Positions 1 to 13,425 of a stretch of 64,000 nucleotides of DNA are shown in pieces. The notes beneath the pieces are model-generated. The model made no database searches. It was not told where the DNA came from and saw nothing but the letters and a program-made list of their open reading frames with translations. A program made the translations under genes and the position numbers. Positions within the stretch are counted from its first letter, which is position 1; each line of letters starts with the position of its first letter. The stretch covers positions 34,645,501 through 34,709,500 of the forward strand of contig OX485805.1 in assembly GCA_950295325.1 (NCBI GenBank), in the 5' to 3' direction. The DNA is from Polytrichum commune. Its lineage: Eukaryota; Streptophyta; Polytrichopsida; Polytrichales; Polytrichaceae.

Positions 1-2156
1 GTACTAACGGTAGGCTAGAATTCATGCTCGAGCATTTGTATTAAGCTTTCCTATTTAATTTGATAAATACCTTCACTACATACACAAGGTATAAATCATG
101 AAATAATTAGGCCTTTATTACATATGTAAGTCACTAGGGGCTACTACCATATGACAACAATGGAAGAAAACATAAATTGGATGAGACTAGCACACCAATC
201 GTCAATGCATATTCCATTATTCACAGTGCTTGGAATGGTGTTTTTGTACCCTTACTCATGTCCCACGCAGTGTTCACAAATAACTTTGAGATGCTGAACT
301 ATGTCTATGTGACACTCGAGGTTGGCTTAAACCCAAGGACTTCACTTGGATCCTGTGGGGAACTATGAGGTTTAGATGCCATGGGTTGACATAATATTCA
401 TATGGATTGCCTTTCCAACACTTGATAATCCATCCACCCTACCACCTATGGTCCACCCAATCATGGTGGGGATATCTTTATGAATTGGATATTTCCAACT
501 AATCATGTGGGAACCAAGGGCTTTGCCTTTTAGGGTGATAGGTGCATGCTGACTTGTTTGTGCCCGTTCAAGGTGTTCACCATTGAGAAGAGACAATAAT
601 CCTTAGAAGACCTTTGATTCTCATGATGCATGTTTCGAGATCACATATAAACTTACATCAACTCGAAGACGAAGCTATATTATAATCCATGTTGGTGACA
701 ACATCATAGTCATCTTCATCCTACGAGGCACTTGTAATATGCATTAAACATATCTCAAGCATTCAAATGATACTCATCATGACTCCACACATAGCTAGCA
801 CAATTATGAATGTATTGAGTATTGTGCCACATAAATTGTTAACATTGAGAAATAGTGTGAAACTTAATCACATTGTATTGATAAATTATACAGATTTCAA
901 GAAATTATTGCAATGTGTTGGTACTTTATCAAGTTGAAATAAATGCGTCATTTATAAAAAAAAAACACATACTATTGGTCAATGAGTTCGGACCCACTCT
1001 CCGCGTGGTAAGTAACACTAATTATGAGCGCAAAGTAATGCCCATATTCAAATACACCTTCATTATTGTCCTATCCGGGCCTTCCAAAAGAAAGAGACAA
1101 CATCCTTGTTAATCATGACAACAACATGGTTCATGAAACATAGTGAAATCTCCATAGGAGGATTCTAGTAGCGTGTACCAAAAACATGTCAATGAATTGG
1201 CCAATATAATACTTAAGGCGTGCTTAGCCCGTGACTCGGGTGCATCATGGTCATTTCATATGATTTTGGTGAAAATAGGGGACCCCGGCCGAGGTAATGA
1301 ACTTCAACTTGCAAGTAAGTTAATGCATGAAAGTTGTAGATATATTTGAATGGTGGGTCTCTCCAACTTGGAAGCTTCCATGACAATAAATTGATGCTTG
1401 AAAACCCTAAAGTGTAAGGGGTCGTGAACAATGCTTCTTTTTGATGGGTGCTCTTTCATTTCATTTCACGGGCTATTTTGTCTTTTGCCAGTCAATGTGA
1501 CAGACAACATCAAAAACTACCTTTCAAATGACGGGTTAAGAAAATTTTAATCTCTCACACATAATTGAAGATTAAATCGTATTTCTTTCAAATATACATG
1601 TTGAGAAGTTTGAACTTCTTATAATATTTTGTCCAAATTGAGAATTCTCCGATTCTTTATGTTGCACCTTAACTCAAATATTGCCTTCCAATCCACATTC
1701 TCCACCTCTTACCCACACAATGAATAGAATAAAAGAACCAATCGATGAAGGAAACCCGGAAACCGAGACTCCACGGGAGGTCCAATAACAATACCCATCG
1801 AAGGGCCTTTGTCTATCCATTGGATGATCATGCTTATCCTACGACTAATCATAAATTTATTACACCAAGTCTTATCATAATAAGTTATAATGTTAAACTT
1901 TAGGGTTTTGGTACTTAGGTGTACGTCTTTGTTATAATGTTTAGGTGGGTAAGATGAGGAGTTGGTGGTTTTGAAGTCTTCTTTAACCATGCATGAGTAG
2001 GTTGAGGCGTTTGATAGATATTGAGTGTAATAGTTGCATGCAAGGTGGGCATGAAGGGGGTGTAGCAAATTTTGGGATATCTAAGCAATTGTGTTGGTAT
2101 GGATGCCTCCCCAAATGCCAACTAGCTGACATTTAAGTATATTTGGACAAACCAAT

Positions 2157-2350
2157 CGTCTAAAAACAATAAGGGATGTGCACTTGTTGGGACAAAAACA
2201 TCAAACAACAATAACAAAACCTTCCGCACAACAACCACAACTTTTAATGTTTGTATTCCATATTTGTGTAGTTTTGCGATCTAGTGTAGATCATATTGGC
2301 AATTGGAATTGTCCAAAAGTCATGCATAAATCCAAACATTCTTAAATCCT
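2157..2350 (+). repeat. Direct repeat, copy 1
   Basis: The segment beginning near gggatgtgcacttgttggga and running through ttgcgatctagtgta is repeated in the same orientation at 2996-3205, about 840 bp downstream. The two are roughly 85% alike by eye. The second copy has an extra ~20 bp, itself a short duplication of catgtttgt. No terminal inverted repeats or target duplications were seen, so the origin (segmental duplication or diverged long terminal repeats) is open. Confidence 0.7.
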
Positions 2351-2995
2351 AGTTAGTCGTAAGGGTGGTGAGGCTTACACATTATCGCACATTTTTCAAT
2401 GTGTTAATAAGTAGTTGGTATTTAGGTTTATTGCAGTGTATTGCTTGCGTGGGGTCACAATCAAGGCAAAACGTGAATTTGATGAAATGTGTGTACGTGC
2501 ATGTGTGTGTATGTTTTTTTTTTTTTGGGGGGGGGGGTCCCATGAGTGGGTTTTGACATTCATTGATATGGTATTGGAGTGAGAGATGAGAGGTTTATGT
2601 ATTTGCTAAACCGTTGTGTTGTGTCTAGCAGTTCGGATGTTGTTTGATGGTGAGGTTAGTGCACATGGAACGGATGTGGAGCCATGTGGCCGGAGCTTGT
2701 TTTGGGCATACGTGGCACATGGGGGATGGAAATTTAGTGGACCAAATGATGTGTATCCTTTTATGGATGGTGTATTGGCCATATTTAGTTTGAGTGTTTG
2801 TGCATTTGGGTGATGACCATTACTAGTGGGAAATGGTTGAGTGAATGAGGGGATTATTGAGCCATTGGACAACGTATGGGTATTGGGAACATCTACTAGT
2901 TAAGCAATGTATGGTAATTTACAACTACAATGGGCAATACATGGGCAAACTAGTTAGACAATAATTGACAATTAAGTGCATTTGGAACACCCCCT

Positions 2996-3205
2996 TGTCC
3001 AAAAATAGTATGGGATGTGCACTTGTGGGAACAAAAAAATCAAACAACAATAACAAAAGCTTCAACACAACAACCACAACTTTGAGTGTTTGTACTCCAT
3101 GTTTGTCAATCACCATGTTTGTGTAGTTTTGCGATCTAGTGTATGTCACATTGGCAGTTGGAATTGTCCACAAGTCATGCATAAATCCACATATTCTTGA
3201 ATATT
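2996..3205 (+). repeat. Direct repeat, copy 2
   Basis: Second copy of the repeat at 2157-2350, same orientation. It shares the ordered landmarks gggatgtgcacttg, caaacaacaataacaaaa, ttgcgatctagtgta and caagtcatgcataaatcca. Confidence 0.7.
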
Positions 3206-6200
3206 GGTTCAATGTATGGGCAATACACGGGCAATAACATGAAACTGCATCACTTGACATTGTGAATTAACATGTATTGGTAGTTTGCACATTATTTATA
3301 GCCATCTTACAAAACGTTCGCTTCGTTCCCTTTTTGTTACTACAACAATTTGTGGAAGAGGTAATTGTTGCATATGAGCATATCTCTCATCCATCAATGC
3401 TAAAATCCACACACTACGACCTTGTGGATGATTAACCACAAGTATGTCTCGCCAAACTAATGTATGGTCTTTGAAACTAATGTCAATGTCGTGTCAACTA
3501 ATTTGACATCTGTATTGCATGCCATTTTCATTGGATGAATGAGACGTACACTTGCATGGAATAATAACCTTCTCCACGAAACCATGTTCATTATAGAAGT
3601 ACAAGTACGAGTACGAGTACAAAACGGCAGGGTGTGCTACCCACTGACCCTTTCAATTGTTTGAAAGAAACAATAACAAAAGTTTGTCAAGTGCCCGGGG
3701 AGTGGACTCTTCATTGACAATCTAAATGACACGCGTGAGTCACTCTGAACTTAGACCCCCCTATATACCAAAAAAATTATCAAGAAAAAACAAACGTATA
3801 CTTACTAATGCATGCTAGAAAATAAAGTCGTGTATTTATACTAATCTTTTCAGTTTTAATGTGATGAATCACTCCACTGCATATATAAAATATAAATCGT
3901 GAACTTCGATAGGTCTTTTTTATACATAAATTCCATGTTCACTTTCCAGTGAGAAAGTCTTTGATTTTTTATAAATAAAATCCATATGACGTAACTCAAA
4001 TGCTTGCACCAAACAAACAAAGACAAGAGCACAACAACTAAGCTGCAATTTGGAGAGTAAACCTCGGGTTTGAAAAAACTTAGAACCCAAATGCAAGCCC
4101 TGAAATTAATGGACAAGGTAGTGATTGATGAATGTTATCATATGGCGACGATGGATGACGTGAAATGGATTAAACTAACACATATGTTGTAATTTTTTTC
4201 TTTAAACCTTCGGTCCCCCTTTTGTACATTCATCTTTACTTCAATTCTTAATAACCTTTCTAAATGCACAAACTAAAGAAAAATGATACCTCTTCCTTAT
4301 GTATACTATGTATGCTAATTCCTCAAATAATACCCCTTCTTACTCTCACATTTGTTCGTATGTGGTATAAAGAGTCCACCCCCGGGGGGTCAAATGCAAG
4401 TAGTAGACACCAAAACCACAACGTTGAAGTCCAAGAGAGGCATGCCTTAACCTCTAAATGCATTTGGAGTCATGTATGACCCCGACTTTCAATGAAACCA
4501 TTGTTTTGTATAATTAACTACCCATCAAACATATAATTGAACAAAAAGTTATACATATGAGTTTCGAACCGAATTATTAGAATTTGTTGTAGAAAAAATG
4601 AACGAAATAGGGATTTCTCTTTCTAATGTGCAAAGGGGGTTCCCACCGCTTGGTAGGCTATGCGTCCATATTGAGACTAATCATCATGTGACAAATCGTG
4701 TGGTGACACCTCACCAAACCAATGCTAGTCTAAGGTTGGACAATTTCCTAGGTTTCACTTTGCAATACCTTGTTTCACATAGCACATCTCGGTCGATCTT
4801 ATTTTATTGTACTACTAGTTCACATGTTAAGCACATCCATTATTAAGGTTTCCTTTGTTTTTCCATGTGTCCATTCATTGAGTTGAAGTTTTGGGCTCAT
4901 CAGATGCAACATTTAGGGTTAAGGCATGGCAAGCATCAGAAAGAAAATCATAATCAAGTAAGTTGTTGAAGGATTAAATTAATGCCTTAGTGATTGAGAT
5001 AAAGTAGAGATTCCCTACAAAAATTTGGAAAATCATCAATGTAATAGGGAAGTCATCATTTCTTCATTCCAAACAAGGGTTGCCATTAACGTTGTGTCAT
5101 ACCACCTCTTGTAAAGCTCTTACAATGCACCTAACAATGACATGTGGATGGCCACAAAAATAACAAACTTTGTACAATACAAACACCTCACATCCATACG
5201 GTTCAATGTCACCAAACATGCATTGATCACCTTCGAATATTGCCTAAACTTAAGGTTAGTGTGTTCACTCGTTTTCACCCCAAAAAACATTCAAGCGTAA
5301 TGTTGGTTTGCACAAGTTCCCTTCATCCGCCCACCTTGAATCATAGCTTACCAGCCATTCGAGCTTTTAAGTATACTTATCGAACCAACAAGCACAAGAT
5401 TTTTCCCAATTGATTTCCATTCCGAAGCTTCACTAAAACACTCCTAGAAGTCTACCCAATTCATCCATGTCGCACTTGTCCCCTCAAACGATGAAAGACG
5501 AATCGTTGGCATACCGAGAAATATTGTGTTGTTTTGTCGCACTTGGGAGAGTGATTCTCCTAAGTCTACATGCAACAACCACTTTCTTAAAAATATTGGT
5601 AAGGGCCTCCCCAATGTGGACATTAGATGGTTGTATAAGATCCCGGCCCGTTGATTGTGTTGATTATTGAGCCTAAAATGGCTTACATAGTTCGAACATG
5701 TAGTCCAATCTCTTCTACGTACATATCTCTTAATATTGTCCTTACACCCACACTCAATCACGTGCCATTCAAATGTAGTTGTCTAAGTAGAAACAAAGAC
5801 AGTGAAATGCCCACTCACCTTAGTGGAAAGACAAGTAAACGAAACTTGTAACTCATTTGTATAAGGATTCCCTTCAGTGTGGGTTTGTGGTGTCCATATA
5901 AACTCCTCCAATGTGGATCGCTCTAGTAAATCCAAGTCCCCTCTCAGTGACAAGGTCAATTCATTCTATATTTGACTCAATATACTAACTCAAGCATATT
6001 CCTTTTTCTTCTTCTTTTTGAACACAAGAGACGTGTGACCACCTGACTAGTTTCACCGTCAAGTAGAGAAAACTCGGGTATGTTTCCAATTCCGTTTTTG
6101 GAACCAAACAAGGCAAATAATAGAGGAAAAACAAATGAAATCATAGAGCAACTCGATGCATTTTTCGACCCGGTGAAGCTCTAGCCAAATCCCCTCCTAC

Positions 6201-6777
6201 ATGTACTACACCTAGGACGCCAAACATGAATGTGTGTGTCCCAAAGAGCGCTCTAAGTTCCGGCCTTTAACTCCTAGGCTTCATAGCCTTCCCACTTGCA
6301 TGGGATAAGCCACTTTCTTTCGTGGCCGTCTCCAATTTAATACTCTTTGTTTGGGTTGTCAGCCAATTTGACCTCGGAGACGATGAGCCATGAATGATGA
6401 TCATTCGGATGAAGTTGAGTTTGGAGCCCCTTTTGGTGTGGCCATTCCTCTTTAACTTATTAGTCCAACCAACGGCTTTTGAACTTATCCTACGTGGACA
6501 CCTTTTCCCATGTCAGCCAACTCCATCACCAAGTTCACAAAAAGGCGCCACTTGTAGAAGCTCACCGTGTGCCAAGGCTCGCTCTCCGATTTCCAAAACA
6601 ATCCGTTAAGCCGTGTGTGTCCTAGCATTATTATTATGAATGTCCTTCAAGGCTAAGGTACCCACTCCACTTGATGACATGGAGATTTTATACATATATT
6701 ATGAAGCTTTTATATGTGTACATGTGTATATGTATGCATGTTGTTCCCAAAAGGATATATACTACTACACCATTCAT

Positions 6778-7234
6778 GGTATTTGGTGTCACGTTTATAA
6801 TAGTGTATCTTACCCTGTTTGTGAACATATGCATCGCTACACTAATGATTGACGGTTTCACTCATGACATTGGGCGTTCAAGTGCACTTAACTGGTATCT
6901 TGGGACGAGTATGCTCAACATTGTCATGAAATGTGTGCAGATGTTGCATGATGGTCTACAAGTTGAGTAAAGTGTGTGCATATGACACGTGGCATTAATA
7001 CGCTCAATAGTACCTTCAACTCGCATACTGAAATGCAAAACTATCATCTCAAATATCCCAATGTACTATGCTGAATGTCGCCGTCTAAATAAAGGTTTAC
7101 TTGAAAAAATGACCTATGTTGGCGAATAGTATCATCTATGCAATTAGCAAGATGTGGCACTTTTGAGACCTCAAGGCACCCAAGGCACCTAGTTTAGTTT
7201 AGGCTCTACACAACACTAAAAACCATAAACGGTG
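6778..7234. mobile_element. TA-flanked MITE, CACC..GGTG ends (copy 1)
   Basis: The left end CACCATTCATGGTATTTGGT and right end ACCATAAACGGTG are inverted repeats, each followed outward by TA, so a TA target duplication is likely. The internal sequence aligns along its length with 52242-52991 (shared landmarks include atggtctacaagttga and gacctcaaggca), which shows both are copies of one element. No transposase is encoded. A TA target suggests mobilisation by a Tc1/mariner/pogo-type transposase; that is inference. Confidence 0.75.
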
Positions 7235-10159
7235 TAGTGACGATGTGCATGAGTATCATTTGCCTAATGTAGTAAATATAGTAAACGGTGCCCATATATC
7301 ACCGTCTCGGGTATCAAATTCAGCGGAGTCAAAGAACAAAGGAATAAGACCGGTTCGGTGTTTGTCTTTTTAAGGCCAAGAGGTTTGTGTTGGTGGCATG
7401 CAATGGGGGCCAGGATTTGTATGAGATGTGCTACTACGTTTTTATTAGCCTTTTGTGCACTTTTGGTGGCCATGTTCTCCACTCATGTCCAACTTGGTAA
7501 CACTCAAAAGGCTTCATGTGCTTGTGTTGGCTTTTGAAGTAAAGAAACGGCGAATAATAATCTATGTGTCAAAACGAAGCACGTTTCGTGCCCCCTCGTC
7601 ATCTTCTAGGAGGAACAACACGTTCAATGACGACCCTTGTAATATATGCACGGACACGTGCAAATTGGTTGCCCCACTCTATTTTATCGACATCCCACAC
7701 TATTTCGAGTGTTTGTTATCATGATAACAAACTATGTATTGAGTCTTTTACCATGGATGTTATGTGTATGGATAAACAAAGCAACATATTCATGTGGTCA
7801 AGAATTTCACCCAATGATGCAATTTGCATGGGTAAAGAGGCGACATGTTCATGAAGATAACTTAATGTTGAAATTTCAGAGTAAGGTGTGCAGGTCTTAT
7901 ATGGTCGTTTCTTTTAATCGGACACTTATGTTTACATGGTATATGGTGAAGTTTGTAGTAAAGCATCGACATCATAATACATGTCTTGTATACGATGAGA
8001 TTTGATGACGTGCTTGAAAATTTTATTGACTATTATATGTTCAACTTTCAACAACATATGTGTTCAATTGGGAGGCCCTTTGTGATCACTTGAAGAGAAA
8101 TAAACATTCCAAGTCGACCTTATATACCTTTTTCTCTTTCTCTTGTGACTTCCTTTTCCATTTCATTTTCTTTTGGCACCTCAACTCTAAGCGTACACCT
8201 TATCATGACAATGTACATAACTTGCAATTATTTAACAGGGCGAGACAACTCAAGATTTGATCAAATGGTCAAAATTGTTTGTGAAATTGATAGTATCCAA
8301 AACGAGGTTGTATATTCTTAAAATATTCTATTCACACCATCATATATACCCTAAGAGGTGCCGATTCTCTTACACAAGCTTTTGAAAGGAATTGAATTTG
8401 TTTTATACAATTTGGGAGCAATTTTGCTTTGGTTTGTAGGGGTTAAGAGCATTGAGTTGTGGGATAAACATCTTTGTTTATGTGAACCAACCCTAAATTA
8501 CCAACCTTGGATTTAAAAACAACGGAAAATAACGTCAACTTGCCCATAGTGGATGCTTGAGCACGTTCACATAAAGACTTAATGGAATTCTATGAAATGA
8601 ACAATCCACAACTAGGTTCAATCAACCAAGTTCACAAGTTACTTAAATTGTATTATTTAGATATAGCCATTGAAAAGCCAAGGTATATTTGCAATCTAAA
8701 GTAGCAACATTGGCCCTCATAAAGTGGATGGTTTTCACTATTGATTTAAAAAAAATCTATCTTAATGAACTGTTATTTTACCATTAAATAATATCATTGG
8801 CAAAATCAGGTGATCCTCATTTACTATCCTTTGTTGTTAAGGTAGTAGTCCCCAACGTGGCTCTCTAGTAGCTTGGGCACCTTTATACCTAGTAATCGAT
8901 TGAAGTGCGAGAGTAACTTGGGCAACCCTTAAAATAATATTTTAAATTTGGGCATATTCAAAAAGTTATTTTAAATAACTTAGACATTCATCCAAGTCAT
9001 TTCTAGAATTCATGAATGGTTACTTTGTTGGATTCTAGTGAATATCACTTGCATTATTGTGATTTTAGGCACTCTTTGAATATATATATGTATATGTGTG
9101 TGTGTGTGTGTGTACATACATACATACATAGAGAGAGAGAGAGAGACCTTTAAAATTAATCATCCTCTGTCCTAGCTGCTAGAGAGCTATGGTATCGCGG
9201 ACACTTTGGACATTGCAATCTTTTACCTAACATGGAATAAATTATCTAATGTTTTATTTGAATTAGCAATTACGTGTTGAGCACAATGCATCAATGTCAC
9301 ATGAATCATAATATATCTAAGTTCAATAATAAAAGCAATGTTAATGTTGAAGTATGTAGTTGCCCACTATGGGGGGGGGGGGGGCACATAACATAATTGG
9401 AGTCACTTGATGGACTTGAGCATTTCTACCTTATAACGATCATATGTATATGATACCTATGTGGGCCTTTTGTGGTCACTATTTTTAATTGGACCTATAC
9501 TCAAGAACTATATGAATAAACTCTCATTTAAGAACGAAAGATTAAAAGAACAATTGCGAAACTAAAATTTGACCATGTGCTCATTATATACTGACCACTA
9601 CAATTTCAGTTATTGAATACAATTGGTAGGGTCTAAACATAAATACAATTTAAGACATAATTATATAAACACAACTATACTTAAACACAATCATACAGAT
9701 AGAATTTGAGTCTTCACTTTAAACTTCGAGAACTTTTGTACGTCCACTACAATTTGACATTTGAAGTGATACTTCTTGTTTGCTAAAGTCGATGTGCATG
9801 TTTTAGTTTTCGATCTCGAACAGACATCTTTATTTGAGTGGTGTGTGGTTGGGTGTGAATCTAAGAACGGACACCCAAAAAATCCATGTTGAAAAGAGAT
9901 TGGATTGGGTGCTCATTTAATGACTCAAGAATCTTCACTTGAACTCCGAAAGTTATGAGGAAAGTGGTGACGGGCTTGATTTGGATTCTTGCACTAAATA
10001 ATTGTGTGTTCCATAGCCGCCTTCGGGAAGTGGGTGGAGAGAGAAAAAGTGCTCCATTTAAGACATGCTTACCTTAAGTAAATGAAAGAATCATGTTACA
10101 ATCCAACCGTCAAACTTGTATGTACAAGTGCCTGCAACATAACCACTTGCACACGTTGG
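7235..10159. other. Gene-less stretch with simple repeats
   Basis: No supported gene. It contains the mixed microsatellite at 9081-9146 and a G14 run at 9371-9384. 9800-10100 matches a dispersed repeat with relatives near 5650, 25650, 43500 and 60000, with the shared motif aaaagagattgga. The rest is AT-rich sequence in which I see nothing. Confidence 0.5.
9081..9146. repeat. Compound microsatellite (TA)n(TG)n(CATA)n(GA)n
   Basis: Four adjoining simple-repeat tracts read directly from the sequence: TATA/TATG, then TG, then CATA, then GA. It is followed 220 bp later by an uninterrupted G14 run at 9371-9384. Confidence 0.95.
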
Positions 10160-10361
10160 TGTCGAGGGAGAATTTTTGGGCATAATTGGTCAAGCTCCTA
10201 GTGTTTCCAAGTCCAACCGGGTTACCTATTGACATCGCTCGGTTTTCCTTGATTAATTTGAGGTATATTCCATAGATTCCTCTAGAACGATGGGTAATTT
10301 TCGTGAAGTCCTGAACTTCAACCGGTTATTTTTCAAACTCAACTGGTTAATATGTAAGTAA
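10160..10361 (-). repeat. Dispersed CCGGTT-type repeat (minus copy)
   Basis: This segment matches the reverse complement of 34873-35110 and 44205-44405, and a shorter copy at 43285-43400. It is also the host of the nest at 55455-56800. Landmarks in this orientation are ttttgggcataattggtcaa, ttaatttgaggtatattcca and aaccggttatttttcaaac. No coding potential was seen. The Harbinger-like copy that starts at 10362 sits at its end. Confidence 0.7.
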
Positions 10362-10859
10362 GGGCCACTTCACACACGAGCCAAGAGCCGTGACCAAGAA
10401 ATTGTGAGAGCCCAAAGGATAGTGTCCAAAGGTTGTCCCAAGACACCTTGAAAGTCATGTAGTGCAGTCATGGACCCTCGAGTGTTGTGTGAAGTCATAT
10501 GTGACTGGACCCTCAACCAAATGCTATTTCAATGAATGTCTATTCATGCAGGTCCTCGCACATGATAAAACATAATAAATCAACAGTTGCGAGCGTTCGG
10601 AGTGCCATGGCCTCCCGGTTTTGTGTTAAGCCTACCTCTAAGAGGTGGTTTTTGAAAACAATCCAAGTAACCATGAAACATGATCCATTCGATGCCATGT
10701 AGAAATCCACGTAGACTCTACATCCATCTTGCATTCACATACTCATTTGGTCCCTCAAGCGTAGTGTGAAGCAAACTTGGACCGGCCCCACTTTTCCACC
10801 AATGAGAGTGCTGGGAGTGGAATGGTCACGGGCTCTCAGTCTCGTGTGTAAAGTGGCCC
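10362..10859 (-). mobile_element. Harbinger-like MITE, family GGGCCACTTCAC (copy A)
   Basis: A 498-bp element with terminal inverted repeats GGGCCACTTCACACACGAG at the left and the matching ctcgtgtgtaaagtggccc at the right. It is flanked on both sides by TAA, the 3-bp TWA target duplication typical of PIF/Harbinger elements. It is in the opposite orientation to copies at 12924-13425 and 30694-31195 and aligns with them end to end. It encodes no transposase; short open frames inside recur in every copy simply because the copies are alike. Confidence 0.85.
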
Positions 10860-11110
10860 TAAACCTTCGAATCTAAACTTGATCCCATGGAAGCAGGCGT
10901 GAGATTAGATTAAGATGAGGTTAAGATGAGGTTAGGTTAGGAAGCGAACGTGGACCGGCTCCGCCTTTTCCACCAATGAGAGCGCTGGAAGTGAAATGGT
11001 CACGGGCTCTCAGTCTCGTGTGTGAAGTGGCCCTAAACCTTCGAAGCAGGTGTGAGATTAGATTAAGATTAGATTAAGATTAAGATTAGGTTAGGATAGG
11101 TTAGGTTCAA
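10773..11110. repeat. Tandem duplication of a MITE end plus flank
   Basis: The last ~87 bp of copy A and its outer flank (through aggttaggttag) are repeated immediately downstream starting at 10941, period about 168 bp. The second unit again contains cggctccgccttttccacca and tgtgaagtggccct, then a flank rich in GATTAGATTAAGATTAGG steps. The unit boundary therefore crosses the end of the transposon. Confidence 0.8.
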
Positions 11111-12923
11111 GCAACGACATTTGGTGGTACCAACACCACCACCTGCGAGAATGCAGGTCTCATCTCTTTCAACCTAAAATGAATCCTTGAATCTCTGTAT
11201 AGGGGGGTGTGCATTTTCAAAAGGGAACTAGTGGTGTGTTGTAGAATAAAGTATGGAACTTCGGTATCATACTGCTCATTCGTTTCCGTGCACGCGCTCT
11301 ATTGTACGGCGTGGCTAAGGGTAGACTAGGCATTAGAGTAAGGGTGAGTGTTCAAAGCCCGGAAACACAAAACCGCCGATTACTACCTATTGTAGCTCCC
11401 ATGAATCGCCATATGTAGTCACGTGGACTCCTAAATCGGGGTCGATGACCTCAAATTAGTCAAGTGCACTTCAATTGGGATGAATTATCAATCATCTTTC
11501 AATGGTTTCATTGTTACTTTTGTTGGTAATTTTTACGGAACCGAATTTTTTGAATAGTGTGTGTAGAACAACTTATCGTAAGTGGAGTAGGCAAGTGACA
11601 GTTCATAGAGTTCCAGGTCGTGGTTATTAATACATGGGAGGTGAAATATAAACTTGTTCCTTCTAAGTATGTTGTTGATTCATGCCAACTAGATCCCCAT
11701 TAGATTGATTCAGGCTCCTTGACCCCGAGTTTAGCGATGTAGTTAAATTGTGCATAAATCCCTTGGCTGCACATGATGTTAGTGTGTTTTCCACCCTCCC
11801 CCGTGATAGGGTGCCATGAAACTTAATTTGGCTTGGGGTTCGTGGTGTTTGTGTAAACCCATCCATCGTGAATGAAAGGATTGTAGTACAAACAAGTTTT
11901 AAATCCTTGTGCCTAATTTTGGGTCATTCATGCTATGTATAGACTTGACTAATTATCTTTAAATGGTTTTTTTAGGCTATAGGATGGGGCAAGAGGGAAT
12001 TGTCACACACAAACATACCGCTTATTCATTCAACATAAAAACCTTGAATTAACATGCAATCCAAAGATTTCTTCACGAAGTTGACTTGAAATCGGAATTA
12101 GCTTTAAAGTCTCCATAATAGTTTGGCCCAAGTTATTTAAGACGAATCGACAACAAACCCTAAGGAGTCAAGTTTTTTTGTTGGATAGACGAGAGGTACG
12201 CTTGTATGAATATTTTCCTCTTGCAAAAAAATAGTTCATTGTGTTCTTCACCTTCTTAATGGACGAGTTTACGTCAACGCCACTAATCTCTAGCCATGAA
12301 ACTTTACATGGCTCAAGTTCGTAATATCTATGTAGAAGGGCTAGTCAAAATAAGTACCTACAACGTCGAGGACTTATTCATTCCAACTGGATCCCACTAC
12401 ATCTCCACGGTCATTTATAGAGTCAAATAACCTGAAACTAACCATGTTCAAGCTATAAAACATTATGTTGCATTTTCACTTATGAAATAAACAAACTCTC
12501 ATAGACCCACAAATCCCTAGCCATGAACCCCCCCCCCTCAACTTCACAACCTCATCTACATGCAATTTTGATAGTTCTAAACAGGTAGGTAACTTACACA
12601 ATGTAGCTTCTAGCGTAGGTGAAAAGGCTCTAGTAAAAGCAAGTTCCCAACAAGGTCGGGGGTCGATTAATTCCAATTGGATCCCACTACATTAAATTGG
12701 GATGTTTGATGCCATTTCCGAAGTCCACTAATATCAAACTAGACCATTTCCAATTTACAATTTAATTTTGAGCCTTTTCACCCATGTAAAATACTAGTTT
12801 GCATATGTAGACACCACAAATCCCTAGTCATGAAACGTTACCCCTGAGTATACATTGAAAGGGAGAACAACCTTGGCTAAACACATAACACATGTAGGTG
12901 ATTATAAAGAAGTAGGTAACTTA
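11111..12923. other. Gene-less stretch with old dispersed repeats
   Basis: No supported gene. 11690-11890, 12280-12480 and 12520-12760 are diverged copies of a dispersed family carrying motifs like tggatcccactacat and gtaaacccatccat, also seen near 5880, 15560 and 33950. 12070-12230 resembles 17870-18050 and 30050-30220. Confidence 0.45.
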
Positions 12924-13425
12924 GGGCCACTTCACACATGAGACTGAGAGCCCGTGACCATTCCACTCCAAGCACTCATTGGTGGAAAAGGCGGAGCCGG
13001 TCCAAGTTCGCTTCAGACTACGCTCGAGGGACCAACGGAGTGTGTAAGTGAATGCAAGATGGATGGAAAAGTCTACATGGATTTCTACATGACATCCAAT
13101 GGATCATATTTCATGGTCACTTGAACTATTTTCAAAAATCACCTCTTGGAGGTAGGCCTAACACAAAACCTGGAGAGCCTGGCACTCCGAATGCTCACAA
13201 CTGTTGGTTTATTCTATTCGACCATTTGTGACGACCCGTATGAATAGAAACTCCTTGAAACAACATTAGGATGAGGGGCCAGTCACATATGACTTCACAC
13301 TACACTTGAGGACCCGTGACCACACTACATGATTTTAAAGGTGTCTTGAGACGGCCTTTGGATGCTTTCCTTTGAGCTCTCACATTTTCACGGTCACTGC
13401 TCTTGGCTCGTGTGTGAAGTGGCCC
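12924..13425 (+). mobile_element. Harbinger-like MITE (copy B)
   Basis: A 502-bp member of the GGGCCACTTCAC family. TTA lies directly outside both ends (12921-12923 and 13426-13428), a clean 3-bp target duplication. The interior aligns with copy D at 30694-31195 across its whole length. Its right-hand ~170 bp is the seed of the tandem array at 13257-13883. Confidence 0.88.

Larger units (their letters stand above)
1..6777. other. Gene-less stretch with diverged repeats
   Basis: No open frame here has recognisable protein similarity or convincing splice-linked neighbours. The first ~200 bases resemble 3795-4180 at low identity in the same orientation. A second, clearer direct repeat pair is listed separately (2157-2350 and 2996-3205). 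A T13-G11 run lies at 2514-2537. Parts near 5650-5990 belong to old dispersed repeat families also seen at 9800, 11830, 15560, 25650, 33940, 43500 and 60000. I see no RNA gene. Confidence 0.5.

Noticed and set aside
10540-10734. 64-aa frame that recurs at 30823-31017
   Set aside because: Recurs because both lie in copies of the same MITE; no start context or protein family supports translation.
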